DNA from: Incurvaria masculella
Taxonomy: Eukaryota > Arthropoda > Insecta > Lepidoptera > Incurvariidae
Assembly (NCBI GenBank): GCA_946894095.1
Contig: OX335653.1
Location: 1,555,001 to 1,619,000 of the forward strand
Direction: 5' to 3'
DNA length: 64,000 nucleotides
Shown: positions 20,298 through 32,164 of the stretch, one piece after another
Layout of the letters: each line of letters opens with the position of its first letter
How positions within the stretch are numbered: position 1 is the first letter of the stretch
Position numbers and translations under genes: made by a program
Notes under the pieces: model-generated
The model's database searches: none
The model's input: the letters and a program-made list of their open reading frames with translations, nothing else
What the model was told of the DNA's origin: nothing

Positions 20298-21180
20298 CAA
20301 AAAACATTTTTGAACGCAATTCAGAACGAGGCCTTGCCCAGACCCAAATACTTTAAAACTACTAGGCTTAATCTCTTTGTCCAGACCGATCTCTACAGTT
20401 ATTATTGTACTAATATGAATTTTAAATTAATCATTTTCATTGCCGCTTCGCATTTGATTTCTATATCTATCCATTTGTGATGCGATGATTGTGTTGACCA
20501 CCAATAAACCAGTTTACATAACAGAAATTATGTAAGATTCGATATTTCATTAAATGCGATGGTATGAGGTGGATCGAAGTGCAAAATATCTTTATCTCAG
20601 TTTTTCCCAAACTAGTCTTGATTTGCTGTCTTATTTATATTTCATTTAATTTATTGTACGCACGGATTGATCCGCGGATTCCATACCTCCGCCAATAATA
20701 ACACTTTTATCGCCTTAGGATTTAAATGCTACTGCTAAATTGATTTTTTTGTTAAAGCCTTATAGTTAAAGGCAAGGAACAAAGAAATGCATCATTCCTG
20801 TAGTATATTACAGTAAAATCGACCACTCTTTTAAAATACATTCAATTGTTAAACTAGCAGAAAACCCATTTTTTAGATAAATGACGGTAATAATAGTTAA
20901 TATATATATTGACTAGTTATGTAATATGTCGCTGTATCTTCAAAACCTATTAGTTCGTAAGCCCACGGTGTACTTGGTTTATGAGTTTGACTACTCGTCA
21001 ATTAAGCTCGTTAGACGAATGTCCAAACAAAGTATTTTACAAAATACATAAAGTCGAACATAGAACCTCCTGCTTTTGTGCAGTCGGTTAAAAAAACGTT
21101 ACAACTCAAGTTTTATTATAAAAGTATAGATATATTATTATTATTTTTTCGGATAGACAGTGTTATGAATCGCTTTCTTG
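20298..21180. other. Intergenic stretch with a LINE 3'-end relic
   Basis: A family N-like piece (GATTGATCCGCGGATTCC) lies near 20660. Otherwise AT-rich with nothing recognised. Confidence 0.4.
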
Positions 21181-21189
21181 TTTAAAGCG

Positions 21190-21520
21190 ACGTTGCGTCC
21201 ACCGCGTTGTGGACTTCTTCAATTGCAATAGACTGGCACTACATTCCACGATTGGTCCGAGAATCCATTGAGATTTCAAGGCATCACAACTTCAATAGAG
21301 ATGACAGCATGAAACTTTCACCTACGCGGTCTCCGTTATTGGCGCAACACAGCATCACGAGACTTCAGTTGCCGATACCATCGAATAAGGACACCGAAAG
21401 CATCGTTTGCACGGATAAATTCATCGCTGAGCAACGTGCTGTGGAGCATCCCTCATCGGCGGCTGGAGCTACCCACAGCTACAATCTTCGCAGCCGGCGA
21501 CCTGCAGTTGGCTTCTGACT
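21190..21520 (+). pseudogene. Penelope-like element, C-terminal remnant
   Basis: The translation IDWHYIPRLVRESIEISRHH followed by NFNRDDSMKLSPTRSPLL resembles the C-terminal end of Penelope-like retroelements. There, '..R.ALEI..NNFNREDGY.LS.SWKPLL' follows the GIY-YIG endonuclease domain. The GIY-YIG motif itself is not present, and nothing upstream looks like the reverse transcriptase. It is a short 5'-truncated relic. Confidence 0.5.
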
Positions 21521-21575
21521 GGACGACGTGTAGGAAGTCCTCCAGGTCGCGCCGCGAGTCCTGAAGAAGTCCACA

Positions 21576-21900
21576 ATGCGGTGGAAGAAACGTCTACTTA
21601 AACAAGTAAGCGATACGGTGGCTCCCTCTCACATTGATGCAACCTCCCTGGAAGCAGGCGCGGCGGCTGCAGGCGCGGAGGCACTAAAGCGGCGCAAATA
21701 TTCAATGCTCAGTGAGTGCTATATGTTTGTGCCGTTTGGTGTCGAAACGTTAGGCTCATGGGGGCCGGATGCTAGAAATCTGTTTGAGGATTTGTCGTCG
21801 CGGTTGATCGAATCATCGCGTGACCAGAGGGCTGGCTGGTATCTCGGGCAGAGGTTGAGCCTAGCTATAATAATAATAATAATAATAATAATTTAAATTT
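21576..21900 (+). pseudogene. LINE C-terminal fragment ending in (TAA)n
   Basis: The frame contains KRRKYSMLSECYMFVPFGVE and TLGSWGPDARNLFEDLSSRL, then AGWYLGQRLSLAI. This is a C-terminal block I associate with LINE-encoded proteins whose 3' end carries a short microsatellite. The (TAA)n tract at 21868-21892 fits such an end. It is in the same orientation as the Penelope-like remnant but separated by stops, so it is a separate insertion. Confidence 0.5.
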
Positions 21901-22089
21901 CTTTATTGATTTTATTGGCTAAATATTTGACATAGGTATTTTTATTTTAATTGGACGATTAAAAGAGTTTTCATTTGATCAGCGATTCATAACATCCGAA
22001 AACATTTTGATAATAATGTGTAACAACAGGGAAAGTCTAAATAAACATAGTATAGAAATAGATCGTCTCGTCGACTAACCGAAGGTTTC

Positions 22090-22440
22090 CCTAAATTTAG
22101 AGACCTTTCAATGCCGAAGGGTCTCTCGCTGTATTCTATCGACTTTACCATGGAGAAATCCTCTTCGAAGCTGCATAAAGTTGCCCCTCCGTCCTCTTTC
22201 TACCACCGCACAACGCGGAACAGGCAGGTAATGCACCCATTCACTGTCGACATTCCCGAAATTAGAATCCACCGATCGTCTAGACCTTTTGTCTATTGGT
22301 CAGTAAACTATGGCTTCCTGCCATTGGGGTAACCTGGGGTCCTTCAAACACGGTTTGAAGAAGCATCTGGCCGGCCGGCATGGTTCTCGCAGCCCCTGTG
22401 AAAGTCCGAAAGCCCATGGGCGTTATCGAGCGCCAATTTT
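22090..22440 (+). pseudogene. LINE C-terminal fragment
   Basis: The frame reads RTTRNRQVMHPFTVDIPEIR and HRSSRPFVYWSVNYGFLP. It is the plus-strand equivalent of 48310-48478 (RTTRNRQRMHPFTVDIPKMR). A frameshift follows and the GC-rich 3' end continues to GAAAGCCCATGGGCG. Confidence 0.65.
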
Positions 22441-22804
22441 TTGAGGTCCCGGCGTGCGCCATATGCTTAACATAAACAAAATATAAAATAAAATATACCG
22501 TGGGCTTACGCACAACATCGTTAGTGGGTAGTGAGTTCACTTGCTAGGGTCAATGTCAGCGGTGACACAGTAAACAGAGAAAAAAAAAACGTTTTGTCTT
22601 CTCACCTATTACATATAAACAAAAACGTGATACTACAGAAGCCATTTTCAATGGATTGTACAAAGAGCATGTGCTAGTTTAGGCTCGGTCTAATGTGATT
22701 TCTCCAGTGAGTCCATCGATGTTCTTCAGCTGAATCGAGTGGAAGAAATAGTTGGTGAGCCAATATATTTCATGAAGCGAGCCCAATAGGAATTGGTGAA
22801 GGAA

Positions 22805-23075
22805 CGTAATATGTATGTATGTATAATCCACCGTGAGGCAAGGAAACATTTATTAATGAAAGATCCCGGTAATAAAAACTACTTTACGTATATAGTGCAA
22901 GACTGGACCCGAACTGTCAAAACATACCATTCGCGGGTATTTTGTCTGCCAATCGCGTCTACACAGTATGCAGTAATCCTAAGTAAGTCCTCCAGTAATC
23001 AATGCCTAGTATATCAGTATAAGAGTATACCTACATACATTTATTAATTGCTTCTAACTGCACCATGGAGTACAT
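22805..23075 (-). repeat. Decayed family D repeat
   Basis: Recognisable words are CCACCGTGAGGCAAGGAA, ACTGGACCCGAACTGTC and ACCATTCGCGGGTATTTTGTC. The terminal blocks match family D. The T and anticodon arms of the core are only partly preserved. Confidence 0.55.
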
Positions 23076-23112
23076 CGTTCATTTAAAATCTCGTATTTTT
23101 TTCTTTTGAAAA

Positions 23113-23645
23113 ACCGGTATGGTTGGCTGTGCTGAGGGCTATATGTGTTCAGAAAAGCCAAAAATACCTCGCCTCGCGAAACCACGCTCAGCGAGGCACC
23201 ATGGCAGAGGATTTGCGGACTATCGCTGAGCTATCGAGTTTGTTCAAAATACACTTGAAGACTCCCAGGTTATAGGTATGAGGAAAGGCACCCGCTGGCA
23301 GACAGTTCCATATCCTGGCGGTGCGGCAGAGGAATGAGTTTGAGAAACGGTTTGTACTCAAAAGCCTAATGTCAACCACAAGGCACCGGGTGCCCCGGTT
23401 ATAGGAAGGATGGGGAGGAATGAGGGATGCAAGTTCCACAGTGCAACGTCCATGGTAGTTCCTGTAGACCAGACTGAGCGACCCCACAAACCATCTGTGG
23501 CTCAGTAACTAACTCCAAGCCAGCGGTGAGTTGTGGGTCCCCAACAAGACGGACCGCTCGGCGCTGAATTGAGTCCAAGGACGCCAACAGGTACTGGGGA
23601 CTACCTTCCCGTATGTGGCTACAGCATTCTATCACCAGCCTTATC
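23113..23645 (-). pseudogene. LINE C-terminal remnant
   Basis: The minus strand carries SIQRRAVRLVGDPQLTAGLE, then (in another frame) MGSLSLVYRNYHGRCTVEL and NRFSNSFLCRTARIWNCLPA. This is the same LINE family as 12771-13560. It covers the segment downstream of the RT and is broken by at least one frameshift. Confidence 0.75.
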
Positions 23646-23825
23646 TGTGATTTATGAAGAAGAACTACCTACGTACTGGTGAAAAGAACCTTCTGCAACG
23701 GTATAGGATGAAACTTGACAGGAATGACAGTTTGGACGTCTCACAGCTTTGAGTTTTCTTCCCCATTGAAGAATCCACAGACCTAGCAAAAGTACGCTGT
23801 GCTTAGAAGAATCATTATTGCAGAC

Positions 23826-24151
23826 ATAGAGAATGGAAGGAAGAGAGGTGCGTTCGAAACTCGTTCGTATGGAAGCAACTTTATAGCCTTCGTAGCCACG
23901 AGTTAATCCAAAACATCTAACTGTAATTACTCGACGCGCTACGTCGGATGTTTGTTTGCACTAAATATCGCCATGTGATGTTCTTACGTATTCTAACGTG
24001 TTTTTACGTGTCGTCGGAACTCGAAAATATCCGTAATGGCGAATTCTTAACCGAACTCACTCGCCGGCGCTTCCGTTTTTGTATGTAGAAGTGGCTACGC
24101 TGCCCCATTCGAACGAGTATCGGTTTCTATTCCCGTCCTTACATTCTCTAT
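23826..24151. mobile_element. MITE with imperfect inverted ends
   Basis: The left end TAGAGAATGGAAGGAAGAGA, continuing to AACTCGTTCG, is imperfectly mirrored by CGAACGAGTATCGG..TTACATTCTCTA at the right. A related piece lies near 17380-17510 (GGCGGGAATAGAAACCGG). Confidence 0.5.
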
Positions 24152-24353
24152 GATTTGCAGCTACCTCAATGTTAGCTGCAAGTCATAGAGACATCTGGGA
24201 AGAATATATTGTTTTTCGGACATTATATTGCAGCTGTCACGGAGAACTCCGCTCGAATAAACGGAAGGATGGCATGACCCCTAGATAATTCCTTCATGCA
24301 TAGTAACTTTTAATGAAAGCACCTCACTACATTTTTTATAAAATCCGTCCATG

Positions 24354-24477
24354 TTTTTTTTTATGTGACTGGACATGGATGGCTAATACCACACCTTCTG
24401 TCATGGTATTAGCCCAACACACCACATGGTAACTAGGTGCCATGCCAGGACCTTCCTTATATTGCACGGCTACATTG
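24354..24477 (-). repeat. SINE tail and body, headless
   Basis: Poly-T, then GTGACTGGACATGGATGGC, GTCATGGTATTAGCCCAAC and CCATGCCAGGACCTTCC. It ends where a family N LINE end begins. Confidence 0.7.
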
Positions 24478-24580
24478 ATCGAATCCGCGGATCAATCAAA
24501 TTGTGACATGACTTTGTGTAGTTTTACTACCAGAAGTTGAATAAATAAATGAAATGAAATGAAATGAAATGAAATAAATA
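24478..24580 (+). repeat. LINE 3'-end fragment, family N, with (GAAAT)n
   Basis: GATCGAATCCGCGGATCAATC, AATTGTGACATGACTTTG, CTACCAGAAGTTGAATAAAT and then about five GAAAT units. It matches 59045-59175. Confidence 0.55.
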
Positions 24581-24934
24581 GTTAACTTTATCTCTCATGC
24601 CAAAAATGTTAAAAACGTCATTCTATTTACAAAATATAGCATCGACGTTTAATGTATCAAACGTAAAACTCGAACTGGCAATTCTGGAACATTTAAATCG
24701 ATAATTTTCTGTATGTCTTTTTAAAAAGCCATAACTACGATTATGAAAACGCTTTTAATGATAGCAGGTTAACCCCTCGACTGCATTCGCTTTTAAAGTT
24801 ATTGATTCGCACATTGCTTGTTGGATATCCAAAACAATACTGCCAACAAATTTAAAACTCCGTTAACTTGAATCCCGCAATATGATTTCGAATAAGTAAA
24901 TCCGGGTCCGCCAGGACCATCTATATTAGAAACT

Positions 24935-26090
24935 AGCTGCGGTACCCGGCTCCGCTCGGGTTAGTGTCGTCTAAATTATCTCATGGATAAAAAGTAGCCC
25001 ACATGACTGGTCCAAAATAGGGTCAAACTGGTCCAGGACAATGTATCCATGTACCAAATGTAATCAAGATCGTTCGAGCCGAAATAGCATGATTTAATGA
25101 GAAACATCCAATAATTCCCATTTAGAGCTTCGTTGACGTTTGGTGGCTATTTAAAAAAAAAACATTTGCCGCGAGAACCTTTCTGCACTTTCACTGCTAC
25201 ATTGCTTACCTAGTAAGTAACGTGTAACGTAGGTAAGTTTTGCGTGGACTCCAACCCACAGCCAGCCTAAACATCGAAAACAGTAACCCATCTCGAACCT
25301 GACTGCTCCCAGAGATGCTATACATTGATAAAATACGCATATAAATCAGGTAAGTGGTTCGCATGTTATAAGACTTTAAGACTCACTACTTACCCTTCTG
25401 GTAATGAAGCGTTATATTATGTAATCTATAAGTTTTTAGTAGAATCAGGCTAGACGTAGATACAATGCACATCTAAATCGAGTAATTGGTTCTCAAGGAT
25501 TTTATTCTGTTGGTCGCTCCTCCGGCGATTTAGCGTGATGCCAAGTAGTCCTAAAGTTGCAGGAAATACCAAGCCGTACTTCAGTAAAAGTAAGCGCTGC
25601 CGCCGCAAAGCCGAGCCGTGCATAGCATTGCAGTTTGTATGACAGCCCCATCTTAGCGTAAGCGGAACTGAATTCTATTTAGCCAATCCTAATTCCCGGG
25701 TAGTTAAATGTACATGTACTAAGTTTTACAAATCGCTAGTGCCTTGAAAATTCGCCAAACGGACACCAAACAGTCACGACGTCTGCCCTCCCCCCGCCGC
25801 CGCTCCCCGCCACCGCCCCCGGCTCCTCTCCCCCTAGTGTGAAGTAGCGCTACCGGCATCGTTTTCGCAGCCCCGTGAAAGTTCTAAAGCCCATGGGCAC
25901 ATAAATTGTAGCCTATGTGTTATTCTGATGTATAAGCTATATTATTGTAAAGTTTCATTAGAATCCATTCAGTAGTTTTTACGTGAAAGAGTAACAAACA
26001 TCCATCCATCCATCCATCCATCCATCCATCCATCCATCCATCCATCCATTATTACAAACTTTCCCCTTTATATTATTTATTAGATAACAT
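24935..26090 (+). mobile_element. Family E element, full-length copy
   Basis: Starts CTAGCTGCGGTACCCGGCTC, continues through GGTCCAGGACAATGTATCC and AAACATCCAATAATTCCC, then a C-rich block near 25785-25850. The end has the RTE-like tail AATCCATTCAGTAGTTTTTA, a (CATC)n run and a terminal TTAGA. About 1.15 kb. It has no reading frame for RT, so it is a non-autonomous element using an RTE-type 3' end. Copies lie at 34801-35868 and 60156-60800. Confidence 0.65.
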
Positions 26091-27739
26091 CTATCATGTT
26101 TTGCTAACCAAGACGATGGCGCGGTTTGAGTGTTTGTCGAACAAAAAGTCGTTAGCCATGGCGGAGGGAAAATTGCACTCCAATGCGAAAGTTTTTCTCG
26201 CGTGGATGTCTTGAAATAATTGATATCATTTTATTCGTTTATTTATTTGTTAAGGAAGAACATTTTAGATTTCTTGGTGGTGGAAATCAAGATTATGTAT
26301 GTCGCGGAATTACAAAACTTCTAGTATTCGTCAAATAGAGGACAAAAGTCCTTCAAAATCGCTTTCTCTGAGCAACGAAACGTAGCCCTCCAAATCAATC
26401 TTCTTTATGAAGTTATCGATACATATTAAAAGTGCGTAGCTGTAGTTACGATCTAGGATGGACATAATCCGTTCTCGTATCCGTTTTTTTCCGTATCTGT
26501 TTTTTGTAGTGCTACATCCAAAACCGCTAGCACCGCAAACACGTCTTTCGCGTCATTTTGCTGGAAATAAAGTTTTTTAAGGATGTTCTAATTTAGAATG
26601 TTGTTAGAGATGCATAAATAAGCATAATAATATCTAAAAGATTCGGGTTTAGTGTTAACCATGATAAAATAAGAATTTACGATTTTTTTTGTAAATAATT
26701 ATAACCAGGCTAGAATTTCCTTCCTTGGACCAGATTTGGTGTGAAAGTTTGTGAAAAATTCTTAACCGTGAATACTCGTTGATCATTCCGGGAACTTCAT
26801 GTTTGAGAACCTGAGTAATATTTTAAATACCCTTCCTTACTTACTGGGTTTTTTAATGTTAGCGCGGAATATGGCACCTCTTTTGAAAGGTACCTGACGA
26901 CGCCCATGCGCCTTCGAACTTTTACGGAGGCAGCGAAAACCATGTAGACCGGCCAGGTGGTTAAGTGGTAAAATTAGGCCCACCCGATTTGGTGCCTTTG
27001 GTTTTTAAAGTGGACATTTCGTGTTGAATATATTTTAACAAGAGAATATCTATGACCAATTTCAATTTGTGGACATCAAGTTGATGGAGCTAAAATAGAA
27101 ACAGCCAATAAAAATTGTCAGCAAGTTTCGACACAACGCATAAAGATTGTGTAAATATATAGGTACATAAAACGATAGCTACGTATTTTTTTTCTGATGC
27201 CAGTCGCTGGGAAAGATTTGCAAATCATAGTTGTGCGCATAAAATAAAAATAAAATTTTATAATTTTAATTTAAAAAAATTAATAAAATAAAATAAAAAA
27301 GTTTATTGTATAAAATTGTTTACACATAGTCAAACCTCTTACTTACATATACAGATTCATTTAAAATAATAACATTTAATTTATGGTTTGCTTTGACTAT
27401 GGCCGAGCGAGACTGTGTCCCTTAAACTAGTCTATAGACTGTCAAATAAGGGTCACAAAGTGGTGCCAAAAAACATTTGTCGGGCCTTATGAAATAAGTA
27501 GGCATGTGATACAAGTACATTAGTAGAACTAAATTGCTACTGTGCTAAATTGTATACAATGTGGGTTGGTATTTATAAAGAAATATATATATATATGTAA
27601 AAATAAAATAAAATAAAAGTTCAATGAAATAAAAATTAAAGTCAATGTAGTGTTTCCATGTGTGTGTTATTTTTTTTAATTTGATTATTGTTAATATGTA
27701 TTTATGTTTTGTTTATTTTAATTTTGGGTTATTTTCATG
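26091..27739. other. AT-rich intergenic stretch
   Basis: A short LINE-end relic lies near 26890-26960 (GACGCCCATGCGCCTTC). There are A-rich low-complexity tracts at 27240-27300 and 27600-27630 and a short (TA)n run near 27585. I see nothing else. Confidence 0.45.
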
Positions 27740-28350
27740 TTATTTTACCACGCTTAGCAAATTTTCAATCTGTTCATAATTTTGGGATTGCAGCCATGTT
27801 ATTATTTGAATTTTGAATTGAAGTTTGGTTAGATTCTTTAAATTTAACACCCTGTTTGCTTTTTTATATATGTGTGGCATTAACAACCATGAGAAGTGTT
27901 GGCAAAAATGTGTTTTCGTCGGAGGAACTTTAACGTCTCCGGCAAACCTGGTTCTAATTACGTTGTCTGTTCTTTTGTCCATTTGCTATTGTTTTGTTAA
28001 AATTGATAGAATATATAGTTTTCAAACACTCAGTAACCGGCTTTCTTCGTAGAGAACATGTGTTGGGAAACGAAAAGCTTTTTTAAATATTACTCTTAAA
28101 ACCGCTCTCTGAGCTCGTTCTAGTATCAGAAGACGAGTTTTTGTAGCGCCTCCCCAAGATGTTATGCAGTAATTTAGTACGGACTGACATAATCCAAAGT
28201 AAATATTTCTAAGAAGAGTTTTATCAGCGATACCTTTTAGAGCCTTAAAAACATATATAAGCCGCCTAGTGCGACCTGCAACTACCTCAATATGCTTACC
28301 CCAACCAAGTCTATCATCCAATATGACCCCTAGGTATCGTATGGTGTTTA
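27740..28350 (-). pseudogene. Jockey-like LINE, C-terminal part (3' half)
   Basis: The minus strand reads IRYLGVILDDRLGWGKHIEV, then LCQSVLNYCITSWGGATKTR and ERAQRAVLRVIFKKAFRFPT. This is the standard thumb and post-RT region of jockey/CR1-like non-LTR reverse transcriptases. A further block (MPHIYKKANRVLNLKNLTK) after a frameshift matches the C-terminal tail of such proteins. The frame is split at 28350 by the hAT-type insertion. It resumes at 31296, where the RT core with YADD is found. Confidence 0.8.
28343..28350. repeat. Target site duplication of the hAT-type element (left)
   Basis: GGTGTTTA sits directly left of the terminus CAGTGCCGGTTTTA and recurs at 31296-31303 directly after the right terminus TAAAACCGCTACTG. 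Confidence 0.85.
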
Positions 28351-29179
28351 CAGTGCCGGTTTTAACACTACCAGCGCCCTGGGCGAGATTTCTACGGCGC
28401 CCCCATCTGCCATTCAAAAAACCATTCGAAAAACCGCGCCCTAAGGGAAATAATGAAATAACCATTTATTAAAAAAATACTATTGAATTATACTTTTATA
28501 ATATTTCTTTAGGCAAACTTTATATATATACCAAAGCCTATGTTTTCTTAAATAAAATTAAAAAATACACCTTTTCTTACATGCTCTACGATTACCGGTA
28601 TTATGTACCAGACCTTTACGAATAATTACATCGATTTGCTAGGCCGCCCTGGCTGTAAATTTGTTCCGTAATTTTTTCGTCATTCATTCGTTCCATATGT
28701 CCAAATCATCTTAGCACTCCTTTCTCGATTCTAGTCACAACATCTTTTTTCAATTCACATTGCTTTCTAACCAAAATTGTTATATTTTCAATCGCAGACA
28801 GGTTTTTACTTACAAATTATTTGATACAATTTAAACTAAAGACAAGATAAAGACATTAAAGATTTAAAGAAATTAAAAGAGTTAAAGAAGAAGAAGAGTT
28901 TAAAGAAATTAAAGATTTAAAGATTTAAACTAAAGACATTCTGATCAAGCAAAAAAGATTTCATAACACATTCATAAACCTTTCATTTCATTTATTTCGG
29001 CATGAACACCACAGGTAGCAATGCATCATGCATACAGTTATAATATATTGACAGGCTTAGCATTAGTTAATACAAATTGTAAATTCTATAAAATTATGAA
29101 TCAAGTGGTAATAATATTATCGTAATATATCGTCAACTCTTTAGTAAGTTTTCTTGGAAAGAATTTGTCTGTCTATCTG

Positions 29180-30400
29180 TTAAGAACTATTTAATACTTT
29201 TTTAACAATGCATGGCGGGAGTTTATCGATGAACATGACGCTGTTGCAGATAAAGCTCTTTAAAGTTTTACCGCGCTTCACTAGAGGTGATCTTATTAGA
29301 TCTTTGTCTCTAGTGTTGTAGCCAAGGTAATCTTTATTGAAATGGGTATTTTCCAAATTATTTCGGGCATACATGAGACACTGTGATATATACTCTCTTG
29401 GAAGCGTAAATATTGCGTTTTCTGAGAATGAGCCACTCTCGGTTTCGTGCTTTGCACGGCACGCATTGCTTGTTTTATTCAAGCAGCACCGTTACCCCAA
29501 AACTTAAGTCCATCCTTCATATCGTTATGAAAATAAGAGGGGTAAACTGTTTTCGCAGCGTACATATGGCACGTATTTTGCGAATTGCTTAAATTGCTGA
29601 ATTCAACTTGTTTATAATAATTGTTTGATGTGAGCGTCCCCTTTTAAACCCATATACGTGTAAACCAATTTTAATTTGACGTTAGAATTAGATCCTCGTT
29701 ATGAGAATAGGACAAAGTTATTCTTGCAGCATTAAGAAGGAGGTGATTTACTTGGAACCAGTTATGTATTTTTTCAATGATGGGATTAATATTCTGTGCA
29801 TCTCCATCATTCATTCTGTTGTACCCAAAAATAAGAGATGTTTCGTCAGAAAACATTAAAATATGGGTTGTTTTAAGAGTACATACTGATGTACATGTAA
29901 ATAATAAATATGTTTATGTAAATAATAAACAAAAACCGGCCTAAAATTGAGCCTTGGGGAACTGCTCGGGTCACAGTTCTGACTGTAAGATATGAATGAA
30001 TTAGATCTAGCGATTTTCCTCTACTGCCATACTGCTCAAGCTTTGTAAGTAGAAGTTCATGATTGACGCAGTCACATGCCTTTGATAGATTACAGAATAG
30101 TCCTAAGCTACCTATATTATTGTCAAGACTTGAAAAGACTGATGTCAGCATGTTGGCTATAACAATTCCTGTATATTTATTTTTTGAAACCTGAATTTCT
30201 GAGGATTTATGGGATTATTTTTTAAATGGATCAATTTACTTTAGATATTTTTTTCGAAAATTTTGCTGATACATGGCATAATAGAAATGGGTCTAAAGTT
30301 ATTTAAATTCTTCTTTTATCCTTTTTTATGAATCGGACAAACTTTTGCAGCTTTTAGAATGCTTAAGAATGTTCCTTCTGAGACGCATTGGTTAAATTGG
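29180..30400 (-). pseudogene. Second LINE remnant inside the hAT-type element
   Basis: The minus strand encodes [20 protein letters not shown] and [20 protein letters not shown] (RT motifs 3-4), then FSDETSLIF at the catalytic box. There the usual A/YADD reads SDET, so the second catalytic Asp is replaced. Downstream pieces include MYARNNLENTHFNKDYLGYN, typical of LINE C-termini. Several frameshifts and deletions are present. Its sequence differs from the LINE that hosts the hAT element, so it is a separate family. Confidence 0.75.
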
Positions 30401-31216
30401 TAACATCAAGTCGTCATCAAAGTCTAAACATTTGGTTGATAATCCCCATAAATCTTCATTTTCGTTTTTAGTGATTTAATGGTTTTTAATGTTTTATATT
30501 TGCTTATATTCTGAAAAATTATATACTATTGCTCGGTTGAGTGTACGCCTACAGGTACCTAGTCCATTATTTCTTTAATAGATGGGCTAACGTTTGAAGT
30601 TGACTTATCTGCAATAGAACTAAAAAAGTTGTTGAATTTATTGACACACAACCTGTCTCCTCACTTCGGAAAACTTCGCCCACAGTCTGCGTCAGGTTGC
30701 TCCGCTACCGATACACCCGTTTGTATTCCAGATGTAGATGCCATGGGACTGAACCGGCGTAAAATATTATAAAATATGTGAAGGAATTCGGTAAATTTCT
30801 ACACCATGTCGATGTCGATGTCAAATATTCCACCCAGTATGATCGCAAATGTTATGACATAAACGCTTCTGATTGGTGGAGAATTTATCAAATTCCATCA
30901 CCCATTTTTTCACATTTTACACTGTTTACGCCCACCTGATCTTGATTTTTGGTTGTGATGTATTTATCTTTATTAATATACATTGTTTTTGTTTTATTCC
31001 TATTCTTATTCGGCGTTCCGTTTTAAAAATTTTGACACAGATGGTTTTTTTTTTAGGATAGATATGTTGAAACATTTTAAACTAAACAATTATGACAATT
31101 AACTTATAACTCCGACCGGACACTACGTTCCATTCTAGTGTTTGCATACCATTTTGATGCTAATTTTACGGAATTTATGAGTAAGTAGGACTTGGTCAAT
31201 AAGCGAGCGGATACAA

Positions 31217-31241
31217 AAGGGGCGCCTGCGGCGCCCCTTTA
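31217..31241. other. GC-rich subterminal hairpin
   Basis: AAAGGGGCGCC-TGC-GGCGCCCCTTT is a perfect stem 54 bp inside the right end of the hAT-type element, plausibly a structural part of that end. Confidence 0.6.
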
Positions 31242-31295
31242 GGCCTGGCGCCCTGGGCGGTCGCCCAACCGCGCCCTACCCTAAAACCGCTACTG

Positions 31296-31303
31296 GGTGT
31301 TTA
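31296..31303. repeat. Target site duplication of the hAT-type element (right)
   Basis: GGTGTTTA, identical to 28343-28350. Confidence 0.85.
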
Positions 31304-31760
31304 CTCTTTCTAATGTAAAACAATTGCAGTTACCACGTCCTGTCTGATCACATGTATGAATATGAAGTGGAAATATTACAGGTGTGTTTCGAATGTTAAA
31401 GCAAATATATTTGGTTTTGTCAGCATTTAGTGTGAGAAGATTCCCGTCAAGCCATATTTTGATGATTCGAAGTCCTCGCTCGGCCAGTTCGGTAGCTTCC
31501 TCCCATGATCCAGCAGTAAACACGAGAACCGTGTCGTCTGCATATGTGATTATTTTGCAACCTGCTAATTCAATGTTACAGAGGTCGTTCAAATACATCA
31601 GAAACAGAAGAGGACCCAAAACACTGCCCTGGGGTACTCCATAAGAAGTAACAGCTTCTTCACTTAAGATAGTTCCAATTTGTAATCTTTGTGTTCTATT
31701 TGAGAGGTAACTAGTGAACCAATTGAGTGCTAGACCCCTAATTTTGAGAGGTAAGTATGT
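31296..31760 (-). pseudogene. Jockey-like LINE, RT core (5' half)
   Basis: The minus strand reads LALNWFTSYLSNRTQRLQIG, then SYGVPQGSVLGPLLFLMYLN and CKIITYADDTVLVF, giving RT motifs 4 and 5 with an intact YADD. It continues to LTLNADKTKYICFNIRNT (motif 6-7). The 5' part beyond 31760 is missing. It joins 27740-28350 when the hAT-type element is removed. Confidence 0.85.
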
Positions 31761-32164
31761 TTTTAATTTTTAACAAGACAATTTTCGTCTCGTGAATCTC
31801 TCATCATTTAACATTGAATGTGGAAGTAGGAAATAATACAACCGGTTTTGTTTGCAAGTCAAACCAGAAAAAAAAAAAAAGATACATGAAGAAATTACAT
31901 TCATTAATCTTTATGAAACATAACAAACATGAACTGTAATTCTCTGGAAATCGAATGGAGAATATAAAGAAACTGAAACATAGAACAAATAGATAACAGA
32001 TTTTTTTAGTATGGTAATAAAAACATTGATAAAAACGTACCAAACATCGATGATCGATGGTTAAAAAATATATATAGATTTTTAATTAATTTATTTTAAA
32101 TGTTTAAAAAAGAAGTGGACTACGATGCAAACTTGTACAACACCGAACGTTATCAAAAATTAAG
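31761..32164. other. AT-rich intergenic stretch, nothing recognised
   Basis: Low-complexity A/T sequence with no coding or repeat signature that I can support. Confidence 0.45.

Larger units (their letters stand above)
28351..31295. mobile_element. hAT-type element inserted in a LINE
   Basis: A 2,945-bp insertion. Its 14-bp termini CAGTGCCGGTTTTA and CAGTAGCGGTTTTA (right end read inward) differ at two positions. It is flanked by an exact 8-bp duplication GGTGTTTA, the hallmark of the hAT superfamily. Removing it rejoins the host LINE frame across ERVNT/IRYLGV. Inside I find no hAT transposase, only a decayed LINE (29180-30400). The right subterminal region has a GC-rich stem GGGGCGCC-tgc-GGCGCCCC. 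Confidence 0.85.

Noticed and set aside
31804..32043. A minus-strand frame with long Phe runs
   Set aside because: Translation of an A/T-rich tract; no domain.
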